From JAQGMJ01 sp036271855 (GTDB lineage: Bacteria; Pseudomonadota; Gammaproteobacteria; Burkholderiales; JAEUOS01), in NCBI GenBank assembly GCA_036271855.1, contig DATAZV010000422.1:1-16268 (forward strand): a stretch of DNA of 16,268 nt. Direction: 5' to 3'. Position numbers and translations under genes: made by a program. This document shows, one piece after another, positions 1-6,966 of this stretch. How positions within the stretch are numbered: position 1 is the first letter of the stretch; every line of letters starts with the position of its first letter. The notes beneath the pieces were generated by a model. That model did no database searches. It saw nothing but the letters and a program-made list of their open reading frames with translations, and was not told the origin of the DNA.

Positions 1-1
1 C

Positions 2-469
2 AAGAAGCTCGCCGCCGAGTACCCGGACGTGCGCGTGGACGATGTCATCGTCGACACCTTCGCCATGCGCCTGGTGCGCGACCCGCAGACTTTTGACGTG
101 GTGGTCACCACCAACATGTTCGGCGACATCCTCTCGGACGAAGCCGCCGGCCTGGTCGGCGGCCTGGGCATGGCGCCGGGCCTGTGCATCGGCGACGGCG
201 ACGTGGTGATGGCGCAGGCCACCCACGGCTCGGCGCCCGACATCGCCGGCCGCGGCATTGCCAACCCCTACGCGATGGTCGAGTCCACCCGCATGATGTT
301 CGACTGGCTGGGCCACAGCCGCAACAACCCGGCAGCCGTGCGCATGGCGAAAAGCATGCAGGACGCCGTCACCGCCGCCATCGGCGACGAGAACGCGCGC
401 ACTGGCGATATTCGCGGCAAGGGCAACACCAGGACCTTCACCCAGGCGGTGATCAAGGCGCTGAAGTAG
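2..469 (+). CDS. Isocitrate/isopropylmalate dehydrogenase family protein, C-terminal part
   Basis: This reading frame enters from the left edge, so the N-terminal half is missing; about 155 residues remain. It contains the family's metal- and substrate-binding signature, NMFGDILSDEAAGLVGGLG, in which the aspartates bind Mg/Mn and the 2-hydroxyacid. It is followed by the nucleotide-binding loop THGSAPDIAGRGIANP, which contacts NAD(P). Enzymes of this family oxidatively decarboxylate isocitrate, 3-isopropylmalate, homoisocitrate or tartrate/malate in the cytosol. The substrate-choosing residues lie in the missing half, so I cannot decide between NAD-type isocitrate dehydrogenase and a relative. 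The HGSAPDIAG loop is the usual form in NAD-linked members. No T-rich terminator follows; two GC hairpins are present downstream. Confidence 0.9.
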   Translation, partial: KKLAAEYPDVRVDDVIVDTFAMRLVRDPQTFDVVVTTNMFGDILSDEAAGLVGGLGMAPGLCIGDGDVVMAQATHGSAPDIAGRGIANPYAMVESTRMMFDWLGHSRNNPAAVRMAKSMQDAVTAAIGDENARTGDIRGKGNTRTFTQAVIKALK

Positions 470-483
470 GCGCGAGGGGCCGG

Positions 484-533
484 GCGGCGCGGCAAGCGCC
501 GCTGGCCTGCGCCCCGCAGCCGCTGTGGCGGCT
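484..533 (+). terminator. Pair of GC-rich hairpins after the dehydrogenase gene
   Basis: Two short inverted repeats follow the stop codon. The first has GCGGCGC (484-490) pairing with GCGCCGC (496-502) around a GGCAA loop. The second has AGCCGC (518-523) pairing with GCGGCT (528-533) around TGTG. Neither has a T-tract, so they may stabilise the 3' end or slow polymerase rather than act as a classic intrinsic terminator. The rest of the gap to 811 is AT-richer than its surroundings and holds the promoter and inverted repeat listed separately; I see no gene in it. Confidence 0.35.
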
Positions 534-673
534 CCCGTCTTCGTTGGCTAAGCCATTGATTCGGTGATATTTTATCGCCACGAGCGGCTGCGCCGGCGGA
601 TCGATGTACGCCGAATAAAAAGTGGGCACCAACTTCCGGTCTTTCGTTCGGTCGAATCTTCGCAATTCCCTAC

Positions 674-704
674 TTGACAAGAATTCCTTGTTATCGCAAT
701 ATAT
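674..704 (+). promoter_or_regulatory. Probable promoter of the PadR-type regulator gene
   Basis: A perfect -35 hexamer TTGACA lies at 674-679, followed by an AT-rich stretch with -10 candidates CAATAT (697-702, spacing 17) or ATATAT (699-704, spacing 19). It sits about 110 bp upstream of the ATG at 812, inside the most AT-rich stretch of the window. The exact -10 is ambiguous. Confidence 0.55.
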
Positions 705-718
705 ATCGTAAGATATGT
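701..718. promoter_or_regulatory. Inverted repeat overlapping the -10 region, candidate PadR operator
   Basis: The half-sites ATATATC (701-707) and GATATGT (712-718) form an inverted repeat with one mismatch, separated by GTAA. It overlaps or abuts the -10 region of the regulator's own promoter, the usual place for autorepression. PadR-family proteins typically bind AT-rich dyads and often control themselves. Assigning this dyad to the downstream PadR protein is inference. Confidence 0.4.
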
Positions 719-811
719 TTTGTGATGGATTTACAGATAGCTCTTTCGACAAGGCCAGTCGCCACAAGCGGTCGGTTCATCGGCATATCTCCGCATCACG
801 GAGGGTAGTTA

Positions 812-1594
812 ATGCACCACTTTTTCAGATATTTCGGCGGTTCCGACCGTCACGAAGGCCGCCACGACGGCTATCACGAGGATCGTTACGACAACCGCCG
901 CGAAAGCTGCGGCGGTTTTGAAGGTCGCCACGAAGGCCGCGGCGGCCGCGATGAACTTCGCCGCGCTCGCTACGTAGAGCGCATGGCCGAACATTTTCAG
1001 CGCAAGTTCGCCGGCCGCGGGCGCGGCACCTTCGGCTTCGACTTCGGCGGCTTTCCCGGCGAAGGGCGTGGCCCGGGCCGCGGCGGCCTGGGGCCGGGGC
1101 GCAAGCTCGGCTCGGCCGACCTGCAACTGCTGATCCTCGCGCTTCTCGCGGAAAAACCCAGCCACGGCTACGAGATCATCAAGGCGCTGGACGAACGTTC
1201 CAATGGCTATTACAGCCCCAGCCCCGGCATGGTCTACCCCGCGCTCACCTACCTCGAGGAAATCGGCCACGCCAGCGTCGCTGCCGAGGGGGCGAAAAAG
1301 CAGTACAGCATCACCAGCGAGGGCACGGCACACCTGGAGCAGAACCGCGCCGCGGTGGACGCGCTGCTGGAACAGCTTGCCTACATCGGGCAAAAGATGG
1401 AGCACATGCGCGCCGCCATGTCCGGTCGCGAAGGCGAGGAAGGCCACTGGCAGCAGCAGGCCTCCGAGGTGCGCCAGGCGCGGCACAATCTCAAGTCGGC
1501 GCTGGTCGAGAAGGTCGGCGCCTCGGCGACGGAGCAACTGCGCATTGCCGAGATCCTCAACCGCGCCGCCGAGGAAATCCGCGGCGCCAAGTAG
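812..1594 (+). CDS. PadR-family transcriptional regulator with His-rich N-terminus (YqjI-like)
   Basis: This 260-residue protein has a PadR winged-helix domain at about residues 99-175. The hallmarks are LGSADLQLLILALL, the HGYEIIKAL helix and the SPSPGMVYPALTYLEE recognition segment. A C-terminal helical region (about 180-258) probably dimerises. The first 95 residues are low in complexity and rich in Gly, Arg and His (H2, H3, H14, H18, H22, H40 plus C33), with repeated GRHEGR-type units. E. coli YqjI has the same layout: a His/Cys-rich metal-binding N-terminus before a PadR domain, with iron/nickel-dependent repression of a ferric reductase. That comparison is family knowledge; metal binding here is inferred. 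The ATG at 812 has a strong ribosome-binding site, GGAGGG, at 800-805. The neighbouring transporter lies 87 bp downstream on the same strand. Confidence 0.85.
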   Translation: MHHFFRYFGGSDRHEGRHDGYHEDRYDNRRESCGGFEGRHEGRGGRDELRRARYVERMAEHFQRKFAGRGRGTFGFDFGGFPGEGRGPGRGGLGPGRKLGSADLQLLILALLAEKPSHGYEIIKALDERSNGYYSPSPGMVYPALTYLEEIGHASVAAEGAKKQYSITSEGTAHLEQNRAAVDALLEQLAYIGQKMEHMRAAMSGREGEEGHWQQQASEVRQARHNLKSALVEKVGASATEQLRIAEILNRAAEEIRGAK

Positions 1595-1609
1595 AGGCGA
1601 CGTAAAATG

Positions 1610-1630
1610 GCGTGCCGTCAACCGGCACGC
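1610..1630 (+). other. Perfect stem-loop between padR-type gene and MFS gene
   Basis: GCGTGCCG (1610-1617) pairs with CGGCACGC (1623-1630) around a 5-nt TCAAC loop. No T-tract follows. It stands 6 nt before the terminator-like hairpin at 1636-1671, so the two form a tandem pair in the same transcript. Confidence 0.55.
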
Positions 1631-1635
1631 TGCTT

Positions 1636-1671
1636 GCGGGCGTGGAGACCATCCGCGCCCGCGCTTTTTTT
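1636..1671 (+). terminator. Intrinsic terminator-like hairpin between the regulator and transporter genes
   Basis: GCGGGCG (1636-1642) pairs with CGCCCGC (1656-1662) over a 13-nt loop, followed by GC and a run of seven T (1665-1671). It has the form of a rho-independent terminator for the PadR gene. It ends only 10 bp before the best ATG of the transporter, so it also decides against the longer MFS start at 1607, which would translate through it. Confidence 0.65.
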
Positions 1672-1681
1672 CCAAAAAAGA

Positions 1682-3007
1682 ATGCGCAAGGCCGCCACAA
1701 GCGGACCCCGGCGCCCATTGAAAGTCCCGCACTTGACCGACACCGTCAAAGCTTCATCCCCAGCGGTCGCGCCTGCCGCGCGGCCCTCCTTCGCGGCGCT
1801 GCGCAATCCCGGCTACCGCATGCATTTCGCCACCTACACCCTGGCGATGATGGCCGACAACATCGAGCACGTCATCAGCTACTGGATGGTGCACGAGAAA
1901 TTCCATTCCCCCGCCCTGGGCGGCTTCGCGGTGATCTCGCACTGGCTGCCCTTCCTGCTGTTTTCGGTGCTCACCGGCGCATTGGCCGACCGCTTCGACC
2001 CGCGGCGCATCATCCAGTGCGGCATGGCGCTGTTCATCACCGCCTCGCTGGGCTGGGGCTACTTCTTCATCACCGATAGTTTGCAGATGTGGCATGCGAT
2101 GCTGCTGCTCACCATCCACGGCTGCGCCGGGGTGCTGTGGCAGACCTCCAGCCAGTTGCTGCTGCACGACATCGTCGGGCCGGCGGACCTCGCCAGCGCG
2201 GTGCGCCTGAACGCCACCGCGCGCTATCTCGGCGTGCTGGTCGGCCCGGCGGTGGGCGGGGTGATCATGCTCACCCTGGGGCCGAAGTACGGCATCCTGC
2301 TCAACACCTGTTTCTACCTGCCGCTGGTGCTGTGGCTGGTCAATGCGCCCTATGGCCCGAAATTCCGCAAGGGCGCGGAGGCGCCCAAGCGCGCGGTGCG
2401 CGGCTTCGCCGACATCACGCAGACCATCCGCGACATTGCCGGCGACCGCCTGCTGGTGAGCATGATCTTGCTCTCCGGCGGCGCTTCCTTCCTGGTCGGC
2501 AATGCCTACCAGGCGCAGATGCCGGAGTTCGCCCACGACCTCGGCCACGGCGACCCCGGCGTGGCCTACAGCATGCTGCTGGCGGCGGACGCCTGTGGCG
2601 CGCTGATCGCCGGTTTTTTGCTGGAAAGCCGCGGCCTGCTCAAGCCCAGCCCGCGCACCGCGCTGATACTGGCGATGTGCTGGTGCGTGGCCCTGGCCGC
2701 CTTCGCCTCGGTGCACGTCTATGCGCTGGCGTTGGCGATCCTGTTCGCCGCCGGCTTCCTCGAACTCTCGTTCAACTCGATGACCCAGGCGCTGGTGCAG
2801 GTCAACGCACCGGGCGCGATCCGCGGCCGGGTGATCGGCTTGTTCAACATGGCATCGCTTGGCATGCGCGCGTTCTCCGGTATCAGCGTCGGGTTGATCG
2901 GCTCGCTGATCGGCGTGCATTGGTCGCTGGCGCTCTCCGCGCTGCTGCTGCTGGGGGTGATGGCTACATTGCTGCTGCGCTTCCGGGCGCGCCCTGTGGC
3001 GGCCTGA
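1682..3007 (+). CDS. MFS exporter, EntS/MFS_3-like
   Basis: This is a major facilitator superfamily membrane protein of about 441 residues with some 12 hydrophobic segments. Motif A is clear in the loop after TM2 (GALADRFDPRRI). The APGAIRGRVIGLFNMA segment in the second half is typical of the MFS_3 group that includes the enterobactin exporter EntS. TM1 starts near the first NPGYRMHF segment, about 46 residues in, so the start must lie upstream of the ATG at 1820. I chose ATG 1682 because the open frame further up to 1607 runs through a terminator-like hairpin; the ribosome-binding site is poor, and TTG 1718 or TTG 1733 are alternatives. The substrate is unknown. The adjacent PadR regulator may control it. 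Confidence 0.8.
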   Translation: MRKAATSGPRRPLKVPHLTDTVKASSPAVAPAARPSFAALRNPGYRMHFATYTLAMMADNIEHVISYWMVHEKFHSPALGGFAVISHWLPFLLFSVLTGALADRFDPRRIIQCGMALFITASLGWGYFFITDSLQMWHAMLLLTIHGCAGVLWQTSSQLLLHDIVGPADLASAVRLNATARYLGVLVGPAVGGVIMLTLGPKYGILLNTCFYLPLVLWLVNAPYGPKFRKGAEAPKRAVRGFADITQTIRDIAGDRLLVSMILLSGGASFLVGNAYQAQMPEFAHDLGHGDPGVAYSMLLAADACGALIAGFLLESRGLLKPSPRTALILAMCWCVALAAFASVHVYALALAILFAAGFLELSFNSMTQALVQVNAPGAIRGRVIGLFNMASLGMRAFSGISVGLIGSLIGVHWSLALSALLLLGVMATLLLRFRARPVAA

Positions 3008-3026
3008 GGCCGGCTTGCACAAAAGC

Positions 3027-3047
3027 GCAGCCCGGGTATCGGGCTGC
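3027..3047 (+). terminator. Strong hairpin after the MFS gene, no T-tract
   Basis: GCAGCCCG (3027-3034) pairs perfectly with CGGGCTGC (3040-3047) around a 5-nt loop, 19 bp after the stop codon. With no T-run it may be a weak terminator or a 3'-end stabiliser. Confidence 0.45.
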
Positions 3048-3107
3048 GGCGGGCGGGCCGCAGCGTCGCAGCATGTGCGGATCCCGGCAATACGGGCCTT
3101 CCCCCGA

Positions 3108-3135
3108 TTGACAGAACGCCTCCATTCTCTATACT
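3108..3135 (+). promoter_or_regulatory. Near-consensus sigma70 promoter for the PKHD hydroxylase gene
   Basis: TTGACA (3108-3113) is followed after 16 bp by TATACT (3130-3135), the best promoter match in the window. Transcription would begin near 3142, leaving a leader of about 178 nt before the ATG at 3320. No convincing Fur box is seen at the promoter. Confidence 0.75.
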
Positions 3136-3143
3136 GGCGCCAG

Positions 3144-3164
3144 GTTCTTTTGAGAACGAATTCT
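3144..3164. promoter_or_regulatory. Alternating TTCT/AGAA array at the predicted transcription start
   Basis: GTTCT (3144-3148) and AGAAC (3153-3157) form an inverted repeat. A further TTCT at 3161-3164 makes a second dyad with the same AGAA. The three tetramers start at 3145, 3153 and 3161, exactly 8 bp apart. The position just downstream of the expected +1 suits a roadblock operator, but no binding protein can be assigned. Confidence 0.35.
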
Positions 3165-3243
3165 TGCCGGATTCGCGCCGGTTCGTCTCACGAACACCTG
3201 TCCCAGCTCGAAATACGCAACGCGGCGCCAACAGCCGTGACAA

Positions 3244-3269
3244 GCCTGCGGCATCCGTGCGCCGCAGGC
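3244..3269 (+). other. Stable hairpin in the leader of the PKHD hydroxylase gene
   Basis: GCCTGCGGC (3244-3252) pairs perfectly with GCCGCAGGC (3261-3269) around an 8-nt loop, about 50 nt upstream of the start codon. No T-tract follows, so it is not a terminator. It may shape leader RNA structure or stability. I see no known riboswitch. Confidence 0.45.
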
Positions 3270-3319
3270 CGCCGCATGGCAACGATGCCGCGCGGTGTAA
3301 CGCTATCAGAGGGGACAGC

Positions 3320-3988
3320 ATGCATATTGTTGAAAACGTACTCAGCACCGAGGAGTTGGCCTGGGTACGTCAGTTGGCGGCTGCCGGGCGCTTCAGCGAC
3401 GGGCGCAGTTCCGCCGCCGGCGTGGCGGGCGCCGCCAAGCAAAACCAGCAGCTTGAAACCACCCCGGAGAGCGCCCAACAGCTCGCCGCAATGGTGATCG
3501 GCGCGCTACGCCGCAGCAACCGCTTTTACCGCGTCGCCCTGCCGCTGGAAATTTCCGCGCCGATGATCAACCGCTATGCGCCCGGCATGTGCTATGGCCC
3601 GCATTTCGACGCGCCGGTGTTCTATGCGCCTGACGGTCGGCAGGTGCGCGGCGATCTTTCGGTCACCCTGTTCATCAGCAAGAAGGACGAATACGAAGGC
3701 GGCGAGTTGCACGACAACAAGAGCGGCCAGCGCATCCGGCTCGACGCCGGCAGCCTGGTGGTATACCCCAGCGGCGGCCTGCACGAAGTCACGCCCGTCA
3801 CCCAGGGCGCGCGCCACGCCGTCATCTTCTGGGTGCAAAGCATGGTGCGCGACCACGAGCAGCGCGCGCTGCTGACGCAACTCGACCAGTGCGTGGAAAA
3901 CGTCTCCGCGCGCCTGCCGGCGAGCGAAGAAGTGCGCGAGCTGACCGGCGTGTTCGCCAACCTCGGGCGCATGTGGATCAACACCTGA
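3320..3988 (+). CDS. PKHD-type Fe(II)/2-oxoglutarate dioxygenase (YbiX/PiuC family)
   Basis: This 222-residue protein matches the usual length of the YbiX/PiuC family. The iron-binding facial triad is visible as H95 and D97 (GPHFDAP) and H155 (GGLHEVTPV), with R165 (QGARHAVIFWVQS) as the 2-oxoglutarate ligand. The jelly-roll core spans about 75-175 and a conserved helical C-terminus follows. The enzyme couples 2-oxoglutarate decarboxylation to hydroxylation of a substrate that is unknown for this family. In E. coli and Pseudomonas the gene is Fur-regulated and sits beside TonB siderophore receptors; none is present here. ATG 3320 has a clear ribosome-binding site, AGAGGGG, at 3308-3314, and the open frame upstream of it is leader sequence. 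Confidence 0.9.
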   Translation: MHIVENVLSTEELAWVRQLAAAGRFSDGRSSAAGVAGAAKQNQQLETTPESAQQLAAMVIGALRRSNRFYRVALPLEISAPMINRYAPGMCYGPHFDAPVFYAPDGRQVRGDLSVTLFISKKDEYEGGELHDNKSGQRIRLDAGSLVVYPSGGLHEVTPVTQGARHAVIFWVQSMVRDHEQRALLTQLDQCVENVSARLPASEEVRELTGVFANLGRMWINT

Positions 3989-4014
3989 GGCCGCGGTGGG
4001 CAACGGGCGCGGCC
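3989..4014. terminator. GC-rich inverted repeat between convergent genes
   Basis: GGCCGCG (3989-3995) can pair with CGCGGCC (4008-4014) over a 12-nt loop immediately after the hydroxylase stop. It has no T-tract on either strand. It lies in the 47-bp gap facing the 3' end of the minus-strand acyl-CoA synthetase gene. Confidence 0.3.
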
Positions 4015-4035
4015 GGCGCGACGTAAATCTGGCCC

Positions 4036-6141
4036 TCAGTTCAGCAGCATCAGCCCGTCGGCTGCGCGCACGCCTTCACCGCGCGGCAGCACGAACAGCG
4101 GGTTGATCTCCGCCTCCAGCAGGCGCTCGCCGAGGGACTCGGCCATCGCGGCGAAGGCGAGGATGGCGGCAGCGGCCGCCTCCACGTCGCAGCGCGGCCG
4201 GCCGCGATAACCGTCGAGCAGGGGAAAGGTTTTCAGCTCGCGCAGCATCGCGCGGGCATCTTCCTGATTGATCGGCAGCAGGCGCACCGTGGTGTCCTTC
4301 AACAATTCGGCGCTGACGCCGCCCATGCCGAGCAGGATGGCGGGGCCGAGCTGCGGGTCGCGGTGAAAGCCCAGGATCAGCTCGGCGCCGCCGCCGACCA
4401 TCTCCTGCACCAGCAGGCCCTCGGGCACCACGCCGCTGACCGCGGTCACCGCGCGCAGCATTTCCTCGCCGGCGACGCGGACTTCGTCGGCCGCCAGGCC
4501 GACGCGTACGCCGCCGACCTCGCTTTTATGCGCGATTTCGCGCGACAGCACTTTCAGCACAAGGCGACCGCCCAGCTTGCGCGCGGCGGTCGCGGCCTGA
4601 TCCGGCGTGATGACTGCGGCTTCCCGCACGGCGGGGATGCCGTAGGCGGCGAACACCTGTTTGGCCTCGCTTTCGTTGAGCGCGCCTGGCTTGAACGAGG
4701 CGAGCAGGGCGGGTACCGCCGGCGCTGCGCGGGCAGGCAACTGCATCTGCACCTGACCGCGGCGCCAGATCGCCGCCAGCGCCGCGCCGCAACTTTCCGG
4801 CGAACTGAAAGCCGGCACGCCGCGGCTATTGATGTGTGCGATGGTGTGCGGCGCGAAGGGGCTCATGTAGACCATCACCGGCTTGTCGCTGCGGTCGAGA
4901 TTCTCCGTCACGGCATCGGTTACCAGTTCCGGCTGCGCGATGGCCGAAGACCCGGCGATGACGATCAGGGCGTCGTAGCCTTCGCTGTCCAGCAGCGCAC
5001 CGACCATGCCGCGAAAGAGGTCGGGCTTGAGGCCGGCGAGGGTCAGGTCGATGGGGTTCCTGTCGGAAGCGGCGAAGTCGCTGTTTTGCAGCGCCGCGAG
5101 CTTTTTCGAGGTGGCTTCGTCGGGCGGCGGCGTCTCGAAACCTTCGAGCCCGCAGGCGTCCGCTACCAGCGTCCCGGCGCCGCCCGTGGAAGTGAGAATA
5201 GCGACGCGCCGCCCGCGCAGCTTGCGGCCTTGCGAAAACGTGATCGCCACGTCGAGCAATTCCTCGAAGCGCAGCACGCGCGTCACGCCGATTTGCGCGA
5301 ACAGCGCATCGTACATGCGGTCCGCGCCCGCCAGCGCGCCGGTGTGCGACACCGCCGCGCGCTCGCCGGATTCCGAGCGCCCCACCTTGTAGACCACGAT
5401 GGGCTTTCCCGCGCGCGCCGCTTTCGCCGCCGCCTCGCGGAATTTTTGCGGCGAACGCAGGCCTTCGACGTACAGCGCGATGACGGACGTTGCCGGGTCG
5501 TCGGCGAGATAGTCGACAAAATCAGCGACGTCGAGGTCGGCTTCATTGCCGGTTGAGACCAGCTTGGAAAAACCGACGCCGCGTCCGGTGGCGCGTGACA
5601 GCAGCGAACCCAGGATGCCGCCGCTTTGCGACACCACCGCGATCTTCCCCGCCGGAATCTTTTCCATCTCCAGCGCCCCGGAGGCGGAAAGCACGATGCG
5701 CTCGGTGAGGTTCACCACGCCGATGGCATTCGGCCCCAGGATGCGCATGCCGCCTGCCGCCGCCTTCAGCTCGCGCTGGCGCTGCGCGCCTTCCGCGCCG
5801 ATTTCCGCGTAGCCCGCCGCCAGCACGATGGCCGCCGGGCAGCCGCGCGCCGCCAATTCGCGCAGCGCCTGCTCGGCGCGCTCCGGGCCGACCAGCACGA
5901 TGGCAACGTCCGGCACCTCTGGCAGCGAGGCGGCATCCGGGTAGCTTTTGAGCCCGGCGACTTCCGCGCTGCGCGGATTCACTGGATAGATTTCGCCGCC
6001 GTAACCGTGCTTTTGCAAATACGCGATTGGCCGCCCGGCGGTTTTCGCCGCGTCGGCCGAAGCGCCGATCACGGCGACGCGCCGGGGCGAAATCAGGCGG
6101 GCGATCGGGTTTTCGCGGCCGGTGTCGTTGCTGTTGCTCAT
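4036..6141 (-). CDS. NDP-forming acyl-CoA synthetase (acetate-CoA ligase family), fused alpha-beta form
   Basis: The 701-residue protein carries all parts of the ADP-forming acyl-CoA synthetase family in one chain. They are an N-terminal CoA-binding Rossmann domain (about 15-140, ending in LGPNAIGVVN), succinyl-CoA-ligase-like domains (about 160-460) and a C-terminal ATP-grasp domain (about 480-700, with VLKVLSREIAHKSEVGGV). The phosphohistidine is H266 in AAVSHTGALAG. Such enzymes make an acyl-CoA from a carboxylic acid, CoA and a nucleoside triphosphate, releasing NDP and phosphate, or run in reverse. The substrate cannot be read from sequence. The gene starts 7 bp after the crotonase gene stops and is the last gene of the minus-strand operon, which suggests it activates the acid captured by the upstream binding protein. 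Confidence 0.9.
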   Translation of the reverse strand: MSNSNDTGRENPIARLISPRRVAVIGASADAAKTAGRPIAYLQKHGYGGEIYPVNPRSAEVAGLKSYPDAASLPEVPDVAIVLVGPERAEQALRELAARGCPAAIVLAAGYAEIGAEGAQRQRELKAAAGGMRILGPNAIGVVNLTERIVLSASGALEMEKIPAGKIAVVSQSGGILGSLLSRATGRGVGFSKLVSTGNEADLDVADFVDYLADDPATSVIALYVEGLRSPQKFREAAAKAARAGKPIVVYKVGRSESGERAAVSHTGALAGADRMYDALFAQIGVTRVLRFEELLDVAITFSQGRKLRGRRVAILTSTGGAGTLVADACGLEGFETPPPDEATSKKLAALQNSDFAASDRNPIDLTLAGLKPDLFRGMVGALLDSEGYDALIVIAGSSAIAQPELVTDAVTENLDRSDKPVMVYMSPFAPHTIAHINSRGVPAFSSPESCGAALAAIWRRGQVQMQLPARAAPAVPALLASFKPGALNESEAKQVFAAYGIPAVREAAVITPDQAATAARKLGGRLVLKVLSREIAHKSEVGGVRVGLAADEVRVAGEEMLRAVTAVSGVVPEGLLVQEMVGGGAELILGFHRDPQLGPAILLGMGGVSAELLKDTTVRLLPINQEDARAMLRELKTFPLLDGYRGRPRCDVEAAAAAILAFAAMAESLGERLLEAEINPLFVLPRGEGVRAADGLMLLN

Positions 6142-6148
6142 GCTTGTC

Positions 6149-6949
6149 TCACTTGCTGCGCTTGGAAAGAAATGCCTCGACGGAGGCGCGATGCTCGGCC
6201 GTTGTATAGCAGATCGCTTGCGCCTGGCTGCCCTGCGCGAACACCTCTTCGACGCCGTGCTCGAAACTCTGGTCGAGGATGGACTTGGTCAGGGCGATGG
6301 CGGCCATCGAGCCGGTGGAGAGTTCCGTCGCCCAGCTGACGGCGGTGGCCAGCAGCGCTTCGGGCGCGCAGACGCGGTCGGCCATGCCGATGCGCAACGC
6401 TTCTTGCGCACCCACCTTGCGGCAACTGAAAAATAATTCCTTGGCGCGCGCCAGGCCGACGCGGCGCGGCAGGAAGTACATGCCGCCGCCGTCCGGGATC
6501 AGGCCGCGCGCGATGTAGGTCATGGCGAAATTGGCCGACTCGGAAGCCAGCACGAAGTCGCAGCAAAACGCCAGGTCCGCGCCCAGCCCGGTGGCCGCGC
6601 CGTTCACCGCCGCGATGGTCGGCTTGCCGAAGGCGTGTAGCGTCGTGATGGCGTGATGCGTGCGTTGCTGGCGCTGCCAGCCGTTGAATGCCACCTTGCC
6701 CGGGTCCGCCTGCAGGCGCGCCTGCATGGATTTTATGTCGCCGCCGGCGCAAAACGCCTCGCCGTTGCCGGTGATCACCAGCGCGCGCACGTTGTCGTCG
6801 CGCGACAGGGTGTCGAGTTTTTCGATCAGGTCGATGCGCATCTCGTCGTTGATCGCGTTGCGCACCTTCGGGCGGTTCAGGGCGACGATGGCGATGGGGC
6901 CTTCGATGCGCACTTCGATGTCGTTACCTGCGGCAGTCGTATCGCTCAT
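6149..6949 (-). CDS. Enoyl-CoA hydratase/isomerase (crotonase) family protein
   Basis: This 266-residue protein is a typical length for a single-domain crotonase. The oxyanion-hole motifs are present: AFCAGGDIKSM (about 66-75) and NGAATGLGADLAF (about 116-128). Compared with rat mitochondrial enoyl-CoA hydratase, Glu144 is replaced by D125 and Glu164 by Y145 (aligned by eye). An aspartate appears at D153 in GLIPDGGGMYFLPR, a position used by PaaG-like isomerases and related crotonases. Simple hydratase activity is therefore doubtful, and isomerase, or another CoA-ester reaction, is more likely. It lies 17 bp after the tctC-type gene and 7 bp before the acyl-CoA synthetase gene, so the three are probably co-transcribed. 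Confidence 0.88.
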   Translation of the reverse strand: MSDTTAAGNDIEVRIEGPIAIVALNRPKVRNAINDEMRIDLIEKLDTLSRDDNVRALVITGNGEAFCAGGDIKSMQARLQADPGKVAFNGWQRQQRTHHAITTLHAFGKPTIAAVNGAATGLGADLAFCCDFVLASESANFAMTYIARGLIPDGGGMYFLPRRVGLARAKELFFSCRKVGAQEALRIGMADRVCAPEALLATAVSWATELSTGSMAAIALTKSILDQSFEHGVEEVFAQGSQAQAICYTTAEHRASVEAFLSKRSK

Positions 6950-6966
6950 GATTTTTTTCCGTTGCT

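Noticed and set aside
453..767. Minus-strand open frame of 104 codons in the 470-811 gap
   Set aside because: It overlaps the dehydrogenase end and the promoter region, has no ribosome-binding site, and its composition changes abruptly between the GC-rich and AT-rich halves.
851..940. 12-bp direct repeat CACGAAGGCCGC at 851-862 and 929-940
   Set aside because: It reflects the repeated His-Glu-Gly-Arg codons of the PadR N-terminus and is not a mobile or array repeat.
809..1732. Long minus-strand open frame opposite the PadR gene
   Set aside because: It is a shadow caused by GC-rich codon use; the PadR frame has clear family motifs and a good ribosome-binding site.
1754..3022. 422-codon minus-strand open frame opposite the MFS gene
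   Set aside because: The product is rich in Gln, His and Arg with no domain, as expected for the antisense frame of a hydrophobic membrane protein.
4363..5556. 397-codon plus-strand open frame opposite the acyl-CoA synthetase gene
   Set aside because: It is low in complexity (Arg/His/Gln-rich) and has no motif; the opposite strand encodes a complete, well-conserved enzyme.
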